Shown here piece by piece: positions 8,921 to 17,190 of a DNA stretch of 64,000 nucleotides. The DNA is taken from positions 67,749 through 131,748 of the forward strand of contig CAWKDD010000004.1 in assembly GCA_963848335.1 (NCBI GenBank), in the 5' to 3' direction. Every line of letters begins with the position of its first letter. The stretch's first letter is position 1. This stretch comes from Chersky-840 sp963848335 (GTDB taxonomy: Bacteria > Actinomycetota > Acidimicrobiia > Acidimicrobiales > UBA8190). Both the position numbers and the translations under genes were made by a program. The notes beneath the pieces were generated by a model, which was not told the origin of the DNA, ran no database searches, and saw nothing but the letters and a program-made list of their open reading frames with translations.

Positions 8921-9745
8921 TCAGACCTGGGACCGACCTCGTGCCACCACGTCTCGGCGACGGCGCTCGATGTCCGCAGGATCGACGCCTCCTCGCTGGA
9001 ACTGCGCGGCGGCGCGGGCCTCGACTTCCCACGCCTCGGCGCCGGGGACCCGGTTCACCTCTTCGTAGGTGGCCAGGATGGCGCGCACGGCCCGCTGGTC
9101 GCTCGAGACGACGTCGGCCGCCAGGCGCCGCGCCGTGGGAAGCAGCTCGTCGTGGGCCACGACGTGGTTCACGAGACCCCATCGGAGCGCGGTGCCGGCG
9201 TCGACGAAGTTCCCGGTGGCACTCATCTCCCGGGCGCGCCGGATGCCCACCGCCTGGGGGAGCAGGACGGTGAGTCCCCACAACGGATGCACACCCACTC
9301 GGGCGTGGGTGTCGGCGAAGCGGGCGCGCTCGGAGGCGACGAGAAAATCGCAGTTGAGCGCCAGCTCCAGGCCGCCGGTGACGGCCACGCCGTTGACGGC
9401 CCCGATGATCGGCTTCGACGTGGGAAGCGTCCTCCCCCGCCCCCGAAGTGGGGGGATGCTCCCGTGGCGGCCCTCGCCCTCCGCGTCGGGCGGCCCCCCG
9501 GCCCCCGGCACGCGCCTGAGCGGACCCCCGTCGTGGCCGAGCTCCTTCAGGTCGAGCCCGGCGCAGAAGGCGGGATCGGCGCCGGTCAGGATGAGCACCT
9601 GGACGTCGTCGCGGGCGTCGGCCTCGCCCACCAGGCGCGTCAGTGTCCCGATGAGCTCGCTCGACAGCGCGTTGCGCGCCTCGGGCCGGTTGAGCGTGAC
9701 CAGGGCCACCCCGTCGGCCACTTCCAGGAGGGCGACGTCGGGCAC
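8921..9745 (-). CDS. Enoyl-CoA hydratase/isomerase
   Basis: Crotonase-fold enzyme of 274 aa acting on CoA thioesters. Motifs are LNRPEARNALS, the CoA oxyanion loop FCAGLDLKELG and AVNGVAVTGGLELALNCD. Between the two oxyanion segments there is a longer Gly/Pro/Arg-rich insert than usual. The GTG start at 9745 lies 29 nt after the thiolase gene on the same strand, so these genes form an operon (DUF35, thiolase, hydratase) likely acting in a beta-oxidation-like pathway. Confidence 0.85.
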   Translation of the reverse strand: MPDVALLEVADGVALVTLNRPEARNALSSELIGTLTRLVGEADARDDVQVLILTGADPAFCAGLDLKELGHDGGPLRRVPGAGGPPDAEGEGRHGSIPPLRGRGRTLPTSKPIIGAVNGVAVTGGLELALNCDFLVASERARFADTHARVGVHPLWGLTVLLPQAVGIRRAREMSATGNFVDAGTALRWGLVNHVVAHDELLPTARRLAADVVSSDQRAVRAILATYEEVNRVPGAEAWEVEARAAAQFQRGGVDPADIERRRRDVVARGRSQV

Positions 9746-9774
9746 GGTGCGAGGAGCGACAGGGGGCAGTGCGG

Positions 9775-10992
9775 CTAGCTGGTGACGACGACGCTCGACC
9801 CGTGGCCGAACAGGCCCTGGTTGGCGGTGACGCCCACCCGGGCCCCCTCGACCTGGCGTCCGGCGGCCTGGCCCCGCAGCTGCCAGACCAGCTCGCACAC
9901 CTGGGCGATGGCCTGGGCCGGGATGGCCTCGCCGAAGCTCGACAAGCCGCCGCTCGGGTTCACCGGGATGCGCCCGCCCAGTGCCGTGTCCCCACCGCGC
10001 AGGAGCCGCTCCGCCTCCCCTTCCTTGCACAGCCCCACGTCCTCGTACCAGTCGAGCTCGAGAGCCGACGACAGGTCGTACACCTCGGCCACGTCCACGT
10101 CCTCAGGGCCGATGCCGGCCTCCTCGTAGGCGGCGAAGGCGATGGACCGGCGGAAGGCGGGACCGTCCACCACCCCCGAGCCCACGGATCCCACCGCCAC
10201 GGCCGAGTCGGTGGCGAAGTTGGGCATCTCGATGACCGTCTGGGGAAAGCGCGGTGTGACCGTCGACACGGCGGGAATCGACACGGGGGTGCTTCGGGCC
10301 CCGTGGCGGCGGGCGAAGTCCTTGCTCGACAGCACCAGGGCCGCGCCCCCGTCGGAGGTGGCGCAGATCTCGAGCAGGCGCAGCGGGTCGGCCACCATGG
10401 GCGACGCCAGGACCTCCTCGGCGCTCACCTCCTGGCGGTAGCGGGCATTGGGGTTGGCGGCACCGGCGCGTGCGTTTTTGACCTTCACCGCCGCGAAGTC
10501 TTCCTCGGTGGCGCCGAAGAGCTCCATGCGCCGGCGGGCGTAGAGGGCGAAGTACGTCGGGTTGGTGGCGCCGAGCAGATGGAAGCGCAGCCAGTCAGGG
10601 TCGTCTCTGCGTTCGCCGCCGACCGGGGCGAAGAACCCCTTGGGGGTGGTGTCGGCTCCGACCACCAGGGCCACGTCGCACAGTCCGGCCAGGATCTGTG
10701 CCCGCGCCGCGGCGATGGCGGTGGCGCCGGACGCGCACGCCGCATAGGCACTCGACACGCGCGCGCCGGACCAGCCCAGCGCCTGGGCGAAGGTGGCTCC
10801 GGAGATGAAGCCGGGGTAACCGTTGCGGATGGTGTCGGCTCCGGACACGAATTGGACGTCGGTCCACGACAGCCCGGCGTCGGCCAGGGCGTGGCGCGCC
10901 GCGGCGAGCCCGTACTCGACGAAGTTGCGGCCCCACTTCCCCCAGGGGTGCATGCCCACCCCGAGGACGGCCACGGCGCGGTCGTCAGGCAC
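9775..10992 (-). CDS. Thiolase-like lipid-transfer family protein
   Basis: Thiolase-superfamily protein of 405 aa of the SCP-x/Ltp type. The nucleophilic Cys region SSAYAACASGATA is present. The usual C-terminal GHP motif is absent: the corresponding stretch reads NPSGGLSSFGEAIPA, followed by TANQGLFGHGSSV. The GTG start overlaps the end of the DUF35 gene by 8 nt. In steroid degradation, thiolase-fold Ltp proteins work with a DUF35 partner as thiolase or retro-aldolase; the altered motif means the reaction cannot be assigned with confidence. Confidence 0.8.
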   Translation of the reverse strand: MPDDRAVAVLGVGMHPWGKWGRNFVEYGLAAARHALADAGLSWTDVQFVSGADTIRNGYPGFISGATFAQALGWSGARVSSAYAACASGATAIAAARAQILAGLCDVALVVGADTTPKGFFAPVGGERRDDPDWLRFHLLGATNPTYFALYARRRMELFGATEEDFAAVKVKNARAGAANPNARYRQEVSAEEVLASPMVADPLRLLEICATSDGGAALVLSSKDFARRHGARSTPVSIPAVSTVTPRFPQTVIEMPNFATDSAVAVGSVGSGVVDGPAFRRSIAFAAYEEAGIGPEDVDVAEVYDLSSALELDWYEDVGLCKEGEAERLLRGGDTALGGRIPVNPSGGLSSFGEAIPAQAIAQVCELVWQLRGQAAGRQVEGARVGVTANQGLFGHGSSVVVTS

Positions 10993-11446
10993 CCGAACCC
11001 CCCGATCCGGCCGTCACCGGCCGCCACTTCCACACCAGGTACTCGTGCTCCTCGTCTTCGTAGAGCACGTCCACGACGAGCTCGACCTCGGTCCCCACCG
11101 CCAGGTCGTCCACCGTCACCTCGGGCACCATCTGGCCCATGACGACCATCTTCTCCTCGGCGAGCTCCACCGCGGCGATGCAGAAGGGCACATAGGGGTC
11201 GGCAGCCACGTACGGCGCCGGGGGCGTGTAGCGCGCGTCGGTGTAGGACCACACCCGGCCCCGCCTGCTGAGGGGCACGTCGTCGAACTCGGTGCTCTCG
11301 CAGCGCGGGTTGCGGCAGAAGAATGTCTCGCGGGGGAAGGCGTAGGTGCCACAGCTCCGGCACCTGCTCCCCAGCAGTGCCGGTGCGCCTGTGTCAGTGG
11401 TGAACCATCCCTCCACCGCCGGGACGCGGGTCTTGGTAGCGGCCAT
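10985..11446 (-). CDS. DUF35 OB-fold protein with zinc ribbon
   Basis: A 153-aa partner protein. A rubredoxin-like zinc ribbon with CRSCG and CRNPRC (four Cys at about residues 29-48) is followed by an OB fold (RGRVWSYTDARY, then VGTEVELVVDVLYEDEE). Such proteins bind thiolase-fold enzymes and handle acyl-CoA, as in the Ltp2-ChsH2 aldolase complex. It overlaps the thiolase gene, which supports a physical complex of the two products. Confidence 0.85.
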   Translation of the reverse strand: MAATKTRVPAVEGWFTTDTGAPALLGSRCRSCGTYAFPRETFFCRNPRCESTEFDDVPLSRRGRVWSYTDARYTPPAPYVAADPYVPFCIAAVELAEEKMVVMGQMVPEVTVDDLAVGTEVELVVDVLYEDEEHEYLVWKWRPVTAGSGGSGA

Positions 11447-11500
11447 CGGGGCAGTCTAACGCCCCGTCAGATCCGCCCCCGGGGCGACGTATCGTGATGC

Positions 11501-12277
11501 ATGGACCTGACCGTCGTCGACGCCTTCGCCCCCCGGCCCTTCGCCGGCAACCCCGCGGCCATCGCCGTGGTGGACGCCTTCCCCGCCGAGGAGCACATGC
11601 AGGCCGTGGCGCGCGAGATGAACCTGTCGGAGACGGCCTTCCTCGTGCCCCGAGCCGACGGCTCCTACGACCTGCGCTGGTTCACGCCCCTGGTGGAGGT
11701 GGACCTGTGCGGCCACGCCACCCTGGCCGCCGCCCACGTGCTCGGGGGATCGGGGACGTTCCACACCCGCAGCGGTGAGCTGGTGTGCAGCCTGGCCCCG
11801 GACGGCTGGATCGAGATGGACCTCCCCGCCGATCCCCCCGTTCCCGAGGCGATCCCTCCTGCCGTCGCCCCCGCGCTGGGGGTCGACCCCGCGTCGGTGA
11901 GGGCCTTCGCCCGGGGACGTTCCGATCTCCTGGTGGAGCTGGCCGGCGCCGATGTGGTGCGCACCGTGCGCCCCGACCTGGCCTCGGTCGCCGCCCTGGG
12001 GTCGCGCAGCGTCGTGGTCACCGCCGCCGGAGACCGTCCCGGTTTCGACTGCGTCAGCCGGGTGTTCGGGCCCAACGCCGGGATCCCGGAGGACCCCGTC
12101 ACCGGCTCGGCCCACTGCACGCTGGCCGGGTACTGGGGGGAGCGCCTGGGCCGCGACCAGCTGATGGGGGAGCAGGCCTCGGCACGCGGCGGGGTGGTGC
12201 GGATGACACGACGCGGTGGGCGCGTCGTGCTCGGCGGTCAGGCCGTCACCGTGTCACGCGTCCAGCTGGCCGTCTGA
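11501..12277 (+). CDS. PhzF family isomerase
   Basis: PhzF/diaminopimelate-epimerase-fold protein of 258 aa. Family landmarks are VDAFAPRPFAGNPAA, the catalytic-Glu segment MNLSETAFLV, VDLCGHATLA and EDPVTGSAHC. PhzF in phenazine synthesis isomerises DHHA, but most homologs have unknown substrates, and no phenazine genes are present here. It is transcribed divergently from the DUF35 gene. Confidence 0.88.
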   Translation: MDLTVVDAFAPRPFAGNPAAIAVVDAFPAEEHMQAVAREMNLSETAFLVPRADGSYDLRWFTPLVEVDLCGHATLAAAHVLGGSGTFHTRSGELVCSLAPDGWIEMDLPADPPVPEAIPPAVAPALGVDPASVRAFARGRSDLLVELAGADVVRTVRPDLASVAALGSRSVVVTAAGDRPGFDCVSRVFGPNAGIPEDPVTGSAHCTLAGYWGERLGRDQLMGEQASARGGVVRMTRRGGRVVLGGQAVTVSRVQLAV

Positions 12278-12298
12278 GCTCCGGGGCGCGGCACCGGG

Positions 12299-13078
12299 TC
12301 ATCCGCTTGTCCTGCGGACCCCCTTGCGGTACGCGCTCGGGAACAGGGCGCGCCCGACCGGGGCCAGGCGGGCCACCGGTGCGGCGTCGATGTCGAGCTT
12401 GGGCCCACCCATGCGCGCCAGGAGGAGCTGCGACACCCGGGGCGCGGACCGCCGGACCATGCGCGGCGGCATGGGCATGCCGGCGTCCACGGCCTCGTTG
12501 CCCATGGCGGTGGGGACCCATCCCGGGTACAGCACGTGCAGGTGCACGCCCCGTCCCTCGGTGTCGAAGGAAAGGCTCTCGGTGAAGGCGCTCAACGCCG
12601 CCTTCGACGCGCTGTAGGCGGCCTCGTGGGGTGCGGGGGCCCGCCCGCTGTCCGACGACACGTTGACGACCACCCCGTGGTGACGGTCGAGCATCCCGGG
12701 GAGGACGGCCAACGTGCCCGCCACGGGGGCGAAGTAGTTGGTGGCCATGACCATGCGGTGCACTTCCAGGGCGGGCTCGACCGCACCCCGGGGCGGCCCC
12801 GTGCCGGCGTTGTTGACGAGCACGTCCACACGTCCGTGTTCGTTCTCGATCTCGGCCAGGACCGCGGTGAAGCGCCCGGTGTCGCTCACGTCGCACGTCA
12901 CCGTGGACGAGCCAGGTGACAGGCGTCGCATCTCCTCGGCCAGGCTGGCCAGAAGGTCCCCGCGCCGCGCCACACCGACGACGGTCGCACCGCTCGTCGC
13001 CATGTCCAGGGCGAACCGTCGCCCGAGACCCGACGACGCACCGGTGACCACCGCCACCGCCTCCCCCAGATCGAACAT
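12299..13078 (-). CDS. Short-chain dehydrogenase/reductase
   Basis: Classical SDR of 259 aa. The NAD(P)-binding motif TGASSGLG is near the N-terminus, NNAG follows, and the catalytic Ser and YSASK are in the middle. The start was set at the ATG at 13078; the frame upstream is not SDR-like and overlaps the divergent promoter region. The C-terminus is basic and Pro-rich. Substrate unknown. Confidence 0.85.
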   Translation of the reverse strand: MFDLGEAVAVVTGASSGLGRRFALDMATSGATVVGVARRGDLLASLAEEMRRLSPGSSTVTCDVSDTGRFTAVLAEIENEHGRVDVLVNNAGTGPPRGAVEPALEVHRMVMATNYFAPVAGTLAVLPGMLDRHHGVVVNVSSDSGRAPAPHEAAYSASKAALSAFTESLSFDTEGRGVHLHVLYPGWVPTAMGNEAVDAGMPMPPRMVRRSAPRVSQLLLARMGGPKLDIDAAPVARLAPVGRALFPSAYRKGVRRTSG

Positions 13079-13130
13079 CGGCCCTCCAGTCCCGGTTCCT
13101 GTCCCGCTCCGGCAATGGCAACATTGCCCC

Positions 13131-14015
13131 ATGGACGCTCCCCGCACCGCCCGCGCCATGTGGAAGCTCTTCGAGCCCGTGCACGCCGTGACGTATTTCG
13201 CCGAGGAGTGCATCGAGGAGTTCGGGGCGGCGGGGTTGAAGGGCTTCTGGATGGGCTACTTCGCGGGGCGATCGGCCCCCATGGGTGCGGTGGCACCCGC
13301 CGTCGTGGACGCCACCTTCTTCAGCTTCAACCCCGACCGGGTCAAGCGCGCCCTCCCCGACGCGTGGTCCTTCGCCGCTCCGGACCGGGTCCTCGACGCC
13401 CGGCTGGCCGGGGTCGACCGGGCCCTGCGCAGGATCCTCGATTCCGACGCCGGCGGGCAGGGTCCCGGCGTCGACGACGCCGATGTCGCCCGAGCCGCCG
13501 CGCTGGCCCGCGGCGCGGTCGAGGGGCTGACCGTCGACGGCCGGCCCCTGGCGGCAGCCAACGCCGCCCTGGACTGGCCCCAAGAGCCGCATCTGGCGCT
13601 GTGGCAGGCGGCCACGGTGCTGCGCGAGCACCGGGGCGACGGGCACGTGGTGGCCCTGGCGGCGGCGGGCCTCGACGGACGCCAGGCGCTCGTCACCATG
13701 GCGGCCACCGGCGCGGTACCGAGAGCGATGCTCCAGGCGGCCGCGGGTTGGGACGACGATGCCTGGGAGGCGTCGGCCGACATGCTGGTCGAGCGGGGCT
13801 GGCTCGACGAGGACGGTACCCAGACCCCCTCGGGCGCCGCGGCGCGCCGGGAGATCGAAGACCTCACCGACCTCCTCGCCGCCGAGCCCTGGGAGCGTCT
13901 CGGCGACGACGGCACCGAGGCGTTACGGGCCGTGCTCACACCGCTTGCGAGCGCCATCGCCGCCACCGGTGCGGTCCCGGTGCCCAACCCCATCGGCCTT
14001 CCGCTGCCCCGGTGA
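13131..14015 (+). CDS. SCO6745-family helical protein
   Basis: A 294-aa protein with the N-terminal signature LFEPVHAVTYFAEE shared with the actinobacterial SCO6745 family. Two similar helical halves are followed by a segment resembling a winged-helix (MLVERGWLDEDG). It may bind DNA or a small molecule, but no function is established. The ATG at 13131 gives the usual start. It is divergent from the SDR gene with a 52-bp spacer. Confidence 0.65.
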   Translation: MDAPRTARAMWKLFEPVHAVTYFAEECIEEFGAAGLKGFWMGYFAGRSAPMGAVAPAVVDATFFSFNPDRVKRALPDAWSFAAPDRVLDARLAGVDRALRRILDSDAGGQGPGVDDADVARAAALARGAVEGLTVDGRPLAAANAALDWPQEPHLALWQAATVLREHRGDGHVVALAAAGLDGRQALVTMAATGAVPRAMLQAAAGWDDDAWEASADMLVERGWLDEDGTQTPSGAAARREIEDLTDLLAAEPWERLGDDGTEALRAVLTPLASAIAATGAVPVPNPIGLPLPR

Positions 14016-14041
14016 CCCGAACCCTGGGGCCCGCTGGTCTC

Positions 14042-14062
14042 GGTGCCGGCTGGTCCGGCACC
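14042..14062. terminator. Hairpin between convergent genes
   Basis: A perfect 8-bp stem GGTGCCGG/CCGGCACC with a 5-nt loop lies between the convergent genes ending at 14015 and 14113. There is no T-tract, as is common in actinobacteria, so termination is inferred from position. Confidence 0.5.
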
Positions 14063-14112
14063 GGCTGGTCCCGGGCCCGACCGGTTTCAGGTCCGGCAGG
14101 TCCTGAACCCGG

Positions 14113-14667
14113 TCAGTCCCAGAGGTCGGCGGGTGCCTGGCCGAGGGGGTAGTGCCCGGGCAGCAGCCCACCCGAGGCGGCCCGTTCCATGCGCCGGCGC
14201 ATCCCGTCGGAGAGCGCGTCGGCCTTGATCATCTCGATGAACAGCGCGGTGGCGTTGCCGACGTCGAAGAAGTCCCGCTGCCACGACCACTTCCAGTTCC
14301 CCCCGTACCGGAACCAGCTCCCGCCCAGACCGGGGATCACGTACTCCGAGCCGTCGGGGCGACGCGAGTCGGCGACCTGCTTCCACAGGCCGATCACCTC
14401 GCCCTGCACCGGGTCGATGAGCACCTTCTGGTACGGATACGTCCAGCCGTCGAGCCCTCCCATCTCGAGTCCCAGGGCGATGTCGCGGATCTCGTCGCGC
14501 CCCACGGCCATGAACTCCTCGTGGGGCCCGATGTTCCAACCGTAGGTGGCGTCCTCGGTGTACATGTCGGCCATGGTCCGCCAGTCACCGGCCTCCTGGG
14601 CGCGCCGGTTGGCGGCCAACCACCGCTGTACCATCTCTTCGAGCTCGTCGTACGCGAACGCGGCCAC
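14113..14667 (-). CDS. SnoaL-like protein (NTF2 fold)
   Basis: A 184-aa protein with the pattern of SnoaL/NTF2-like domains: an N-terminal helix (LEEMVQRWLAANRRAQEAGDW), MYTEDATYGWNIGP and a Trp-rich C-terminal sheet (RYGGNWKWSWQRDFF). This fold binds small hydrophobic ligands and includes isomerases and hydratases. It starts one base before the ferredoxin gene ends, so it is the last gene of the cyp51 operon. Its role there is probably an uncharacterised step on the same substrate. Confidence 0.7.
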   Translation of the reverse strand: MAAFAYDELEEMVQRWLAANRRAQEAGDWRTMADMYTEDATYGWNIGPHEEFMAVGRDEIRDIALGLEMGGLDGWTYPYQKVLIDPVQGEVIGLWKQVADSRRPDGSEYVIPGLGGSWFRYGGNWKWSWQRDFFDVGNATALFIEMIKADALSDGMRRRMERAASGGLLPGHYPLGQAPADLWD

Positions 14668-14668
14668 G

Positions 14669-14863
14669 TCAGTCCTCCTCGATGTGTAGGGCGTGGGTGG
14701 GACAGAACTTCACCGCCGCCTCGACCTGGGCGCGCAGCTCCTCGGGCGGTGCCTCGTCGACGATCACGAGCACGCCTTTCTTCGACACCGCGAACACGGC
14801 CGCGGCCTCCGACTCGCACACGCCGTGACCCTGGCACAGGTCGCGGTCGACGACGACCTTCAC
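14669..14863 (-). CDS. 3Fe-4S ferredoxin, P450 redox partner
   Basis: A 64-aa ferredoxin with cluster ligands Cys10, Cys16 and Cys54 (DLCQGHGVC and FCPTHA). The spacing and the HG in place of the second cysteine are typical of actinobacterial [3Fe-4S] ferredoxins that feed electrons to P450s. The GTG start overlaps the stop of the CYP51 gene (GTGA), matching the cyp51-ferredoxin pair of mycobacteria (Rv0764c-Rv0763c). No ferredoxin reductase is nearby, so one must be encoded elsewhere. Confidence 0.9.
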   Translation of the reverse strand: MKVVVDRDLCQGHGVCESEAAAVFAVSKKGVLVIVDEAPPEELRAQVEAAVKFCPTHALHIEED

Positions 14864-16275
14864 GATGCCGTGCCGGATGCGCCCGCCGCGGCCGCGGCCG
14901 GGACGGCCCGGGGGCGGAACCGGGCCTCGCAGGGCTGGGCCAGCTGCACCACCATCTTGGAGTGGTCGTTGCGGTACGTGTCCGAAGGCTGGGCCAGCTC
15001 GAAGTCCCAGTGCCGCAGCAGGACCGAGAAGATGGCCTTGAGCTGCATCATGGCGAAGGGCGCTCCCACGCAGCGGTGGCGACCCGCCCCGAAGGGGATC
15101 CATGTCCACGGGTTGGCCCGGTCCTCGTTGCGGGGCTCGAGGTAGCGCTCGGGCACGAAGGCGTCGGGGTCGGGGAAGTCCGGGGCGATGCGGTTCGACA
15201 CGGCCGGGCTCGCCCCGACGAGCTTGCCCGGCGCGATCGTGAACCCCTCGACCTCGAGCTCCTCCTTGACGACGCGCAGCACCAGGATGAGCGGGGGGTG
15301 CAGCCGCAGGGCCTCCTTGATGGCCGACTCCAGGCGCGGCATGTCGCGCAGTGCCTGGTAGCTGACTTCCTCGCCGTGCGCGTAGAGCTCGTCGAGCTCG
15401 GCCCGCACCGCGTCGAGCTCGCGTGGATGGCGGAGCAGCTCGATGAGCGTCCACGCCGCGGTGCCCGAGGTGGTGTGGTGGCCGGCGAACATCATGGAGA
15501 TGAACATCCCCGTGACCATGTCCGTCGAGAAACGCGGCGTGCCGTCCTCGTCCCGGATCGACATCAGGACGTCGAGAAGGTCACGGTCCTCGTCGGTGGC
15601 GGGGGGACCGGCGCTGCGGCGGTCCATGATCCCCTGCACCAGGTCCACGAGCCCGAGCCGAGCCTCGTCGCGGCGGCGGAAGCTGTCGATGGGCGCGTAG
15701 GGGTCGACGTAGGCGATGGCGTCGGTGCCCTGCTCGAGGTCGTGGTAGAGCGCGGCGAAACGGCGGTCGAGCTCGTGGCGGAACTTTCGCCCGATGAGGC
15801 ACGCCGACGAGGTGTAGATGGTGAGCTCGGCGAACCAGTCGAGAAGGTCGATCGTCCCTTCCCCGGAATCCGACGCCGACCACGGCTGCACCATGGCCTC
15901 GACCTCGTCCGCGATGGTCGACGCGTGGCCCCGCATGAACTTGTCGCGCAGCGCCTGGTTGTGCAGCATCTCGCGGCGGCGCTCCGGAGGGGCGTCGAAC
16001 ACCACCCCCTCTCCGAAGATGGGTGTCATGAAGGGGTAGGCCTCGGCCTGGTCGAGCACCTCCTCGGGGGCGCGGAAGAACAATTCGTTCGCCTCCGCTC
16101 CGGTGAGGAGCACCACGTCGCGCCCGGCCAGACGGAATTGGCCTACGTCGCCGCATTCCTCCCTGACGCGCCGCATGAGCCCGATGGGGTCCACGCGCAG
16201 CTCGTCGAGGTGCCCGTGCTCACCTTCTCCCCCCGAGACCCGGGGCGGTTCGCGAAGTCCGACGTCGACGGTCAT
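14860..16275 (-). CDS. cyp51: CYP51, sterol 14-alpha-demethylase-type P450
   Basis: P450 of 471 aa with the CYP51 family fingerprints: YPFMTPIFGEGVVFDA near residue 80 (holding the conserved Tyr), the I-helix FISMMFAGHHTTSGTA, and the heme loop FGAGRHRCVG with Cys402. Long stretches match what I recall of M. tuberculosis CYP51. It oxidatively removes the 14-alpha methyl of lanosterol-type sterols in other organisms; the natural substrate in bacteria without sterol synthesis is unsettled. The ATG overlaps the stop of the upstream SDR, and the ferredoxin follows with overlap, so all three are translationally coupled. Confidence 0.93.
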   Translation of the reverse strand: MTVDVGLREPPRVSGGEGEHGHLDELRVDPIGLMRRVREECGDVGQFRLAGRDVVLLTGAEANELFFRAPEEVLDQAEAYPFMTPIFGEGVVFDAPPERRREMLHNQALRDKFMRGHASTIADEVEAMVQPWSASDSGEGTIDLLDWFAELTIYTSSACLIGRKFRHELDRRFAALYHDLEQGTDAIAYVDPYAPIDSFRRRDEARLGLVDLVQGIMDRRSAGPPATDEDRDLLDVLMSIRDEDGTPRFSTDMVTGMFISMMFAGHHTTSGTAAWTLIELLRHPRELDAVRAELDELYAHGEEVSYQALRDMPRLESAIKEALRLHPPLILVLRVVKEELEVEGFTIAPGKLVGASPAVSNRIAPDFPDPDAFVPERYLEPRNEDRANPWTWIPFGAGRHRCVGAPFAMMQLKAIFSVLLRHWDFELAQPSDTYRNDHSKMVVQLAQPCEARFRPRAVPAAAAAGASGTAS

Positions 16276-17171
16276 GGCGTGCCTCCTGGGCTGACGGGAT
16301 CGGGTGTGACGGCATCGGGTGTGACGGGATCGGGTGTGACGGCATCGGGTGTGACGGGATCGGGCGTGACGGCATCGGGTGTGACGGGATCGGGTGTGAC
16401 GGGAGCCTCGGGCTGGACCTCGATCATGGGGAGGTGGCTGCCCGGCGGTGTGGTGACCGCAGCCATCACCGCGGCGGCGACGGCGGAAGGTCGGAGGAAG
16501 TGGCTGTGGCGCGCCGCCCCGAACCGGACCCACTCGCCGAGGACGGCGGCGGTGGTGTCGGGACCCCAGTCGGTCCCCATGTCGGTGAGGGTCTGGCCCG
16601 GCTGGACGATGGTGGCCCGCACGCCGGTTCCCTCGAGCTCGAGCTGCAACGCCCGCACCAACCCCTCGAGTCCCCACTTCGATGCCATGTACGCCGCCAT
16701 GAAGGGCCGGGGGGTGCGGAGGATGTCGGAGCTGACGAACACGAGATCGCCGCGGTGCCGCCGCGCCATGGCCGGTGCCAGCGCGGCCACGAGCCGGTGG
16801 GCGCCCAGGAGGTTCACCTCCACGGTGTGGGCGAAGTCCTTGGGGGACGTGCCCAGCGCCGTGCCCGGAGCGGCGTGCCCGGCGCTGGTCACCATGATGT
16901 CGATCGGCCCCACCAGCTCCTGCGCGGCCCGTGCGAATTCCTCCACCGAGGCCGCCTCGGCGAGATCGAGCCGGTGCACGTGCGCCTCCCCGCCTGCGGC
17001 CCGGATGCCGGCTGCGACTTCCTCGCACTTCTCGGTCCGGCGGGCGCCGAGCACCACCGGGTGGCCGGCGGCGCCGAGCGCGGCGGCGGTGGCGGCACCG
17101 ATCCCCGACGACGCGCCGGCCACGACCGAAGGGCGGCGACGGGGATGGGGGACGAACCGGGATCGTGGCAT
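16272..17171 (-). CDS. SDR oxidoreductase with VTPDX repeat tail
   Basis: Short-chain dehydrogenase (299 aa) in the position of Rv0765c next to cyp51. The cofactor motif AGASSGIG, the catalytic Ser in VFVSSD and YMASK are present. After the catalytic domain there is an unusual tail of alternating VTPDP and VTPDA pentapeptides, encoded by the 15-bp repeats. The tail is not part of the SDR fold; it was probably made by repeat expansion near the gene end and may vary between strains. It overlaps the CYP51 ATG. Confidence 0.85.
   Translation of the reverse strand: MPRSRFVPHPRRRPSVVAGASSGIGAATAAALGAAGHPVVLGARRTEKCEEVAAGIRAAGGEAHVHRLDLAEAASVEEFARAAQELVGPIDIMVTSAGHAAPGTALGTSPKDFAHTVEVNLLGAHRLVAALAPAMARRHRGDLVFVSSDILRTPRPFMAAYMASKWGLEGLVRALQLELEGTGVRATIVQPGQTLTDMGTDWGPDTTAAVLGEWVRFGAARHSHFLRPSAVAAAVMAAVTTPPGSHLPMIEVQPEAPVTPDPVTPDAVTPDPVTPDAVTPDPVTPDAVTPDPVSPGGTP
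16292..16396. repeat. 15-bp tandem repeat, seven units, coding
   Basis: Seven 15-bp units alternate between TGACGGGATCGGGTG and TGACGGCATCGGGTG forms, giving a 30-bp higher-order period. They encode the VTPDP/VTPDA tail of the SDR on the minus strand. Confidence 0.9.
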
Positions 17172-17190
17172 CGTGTCTCGGGCCCTCGGC

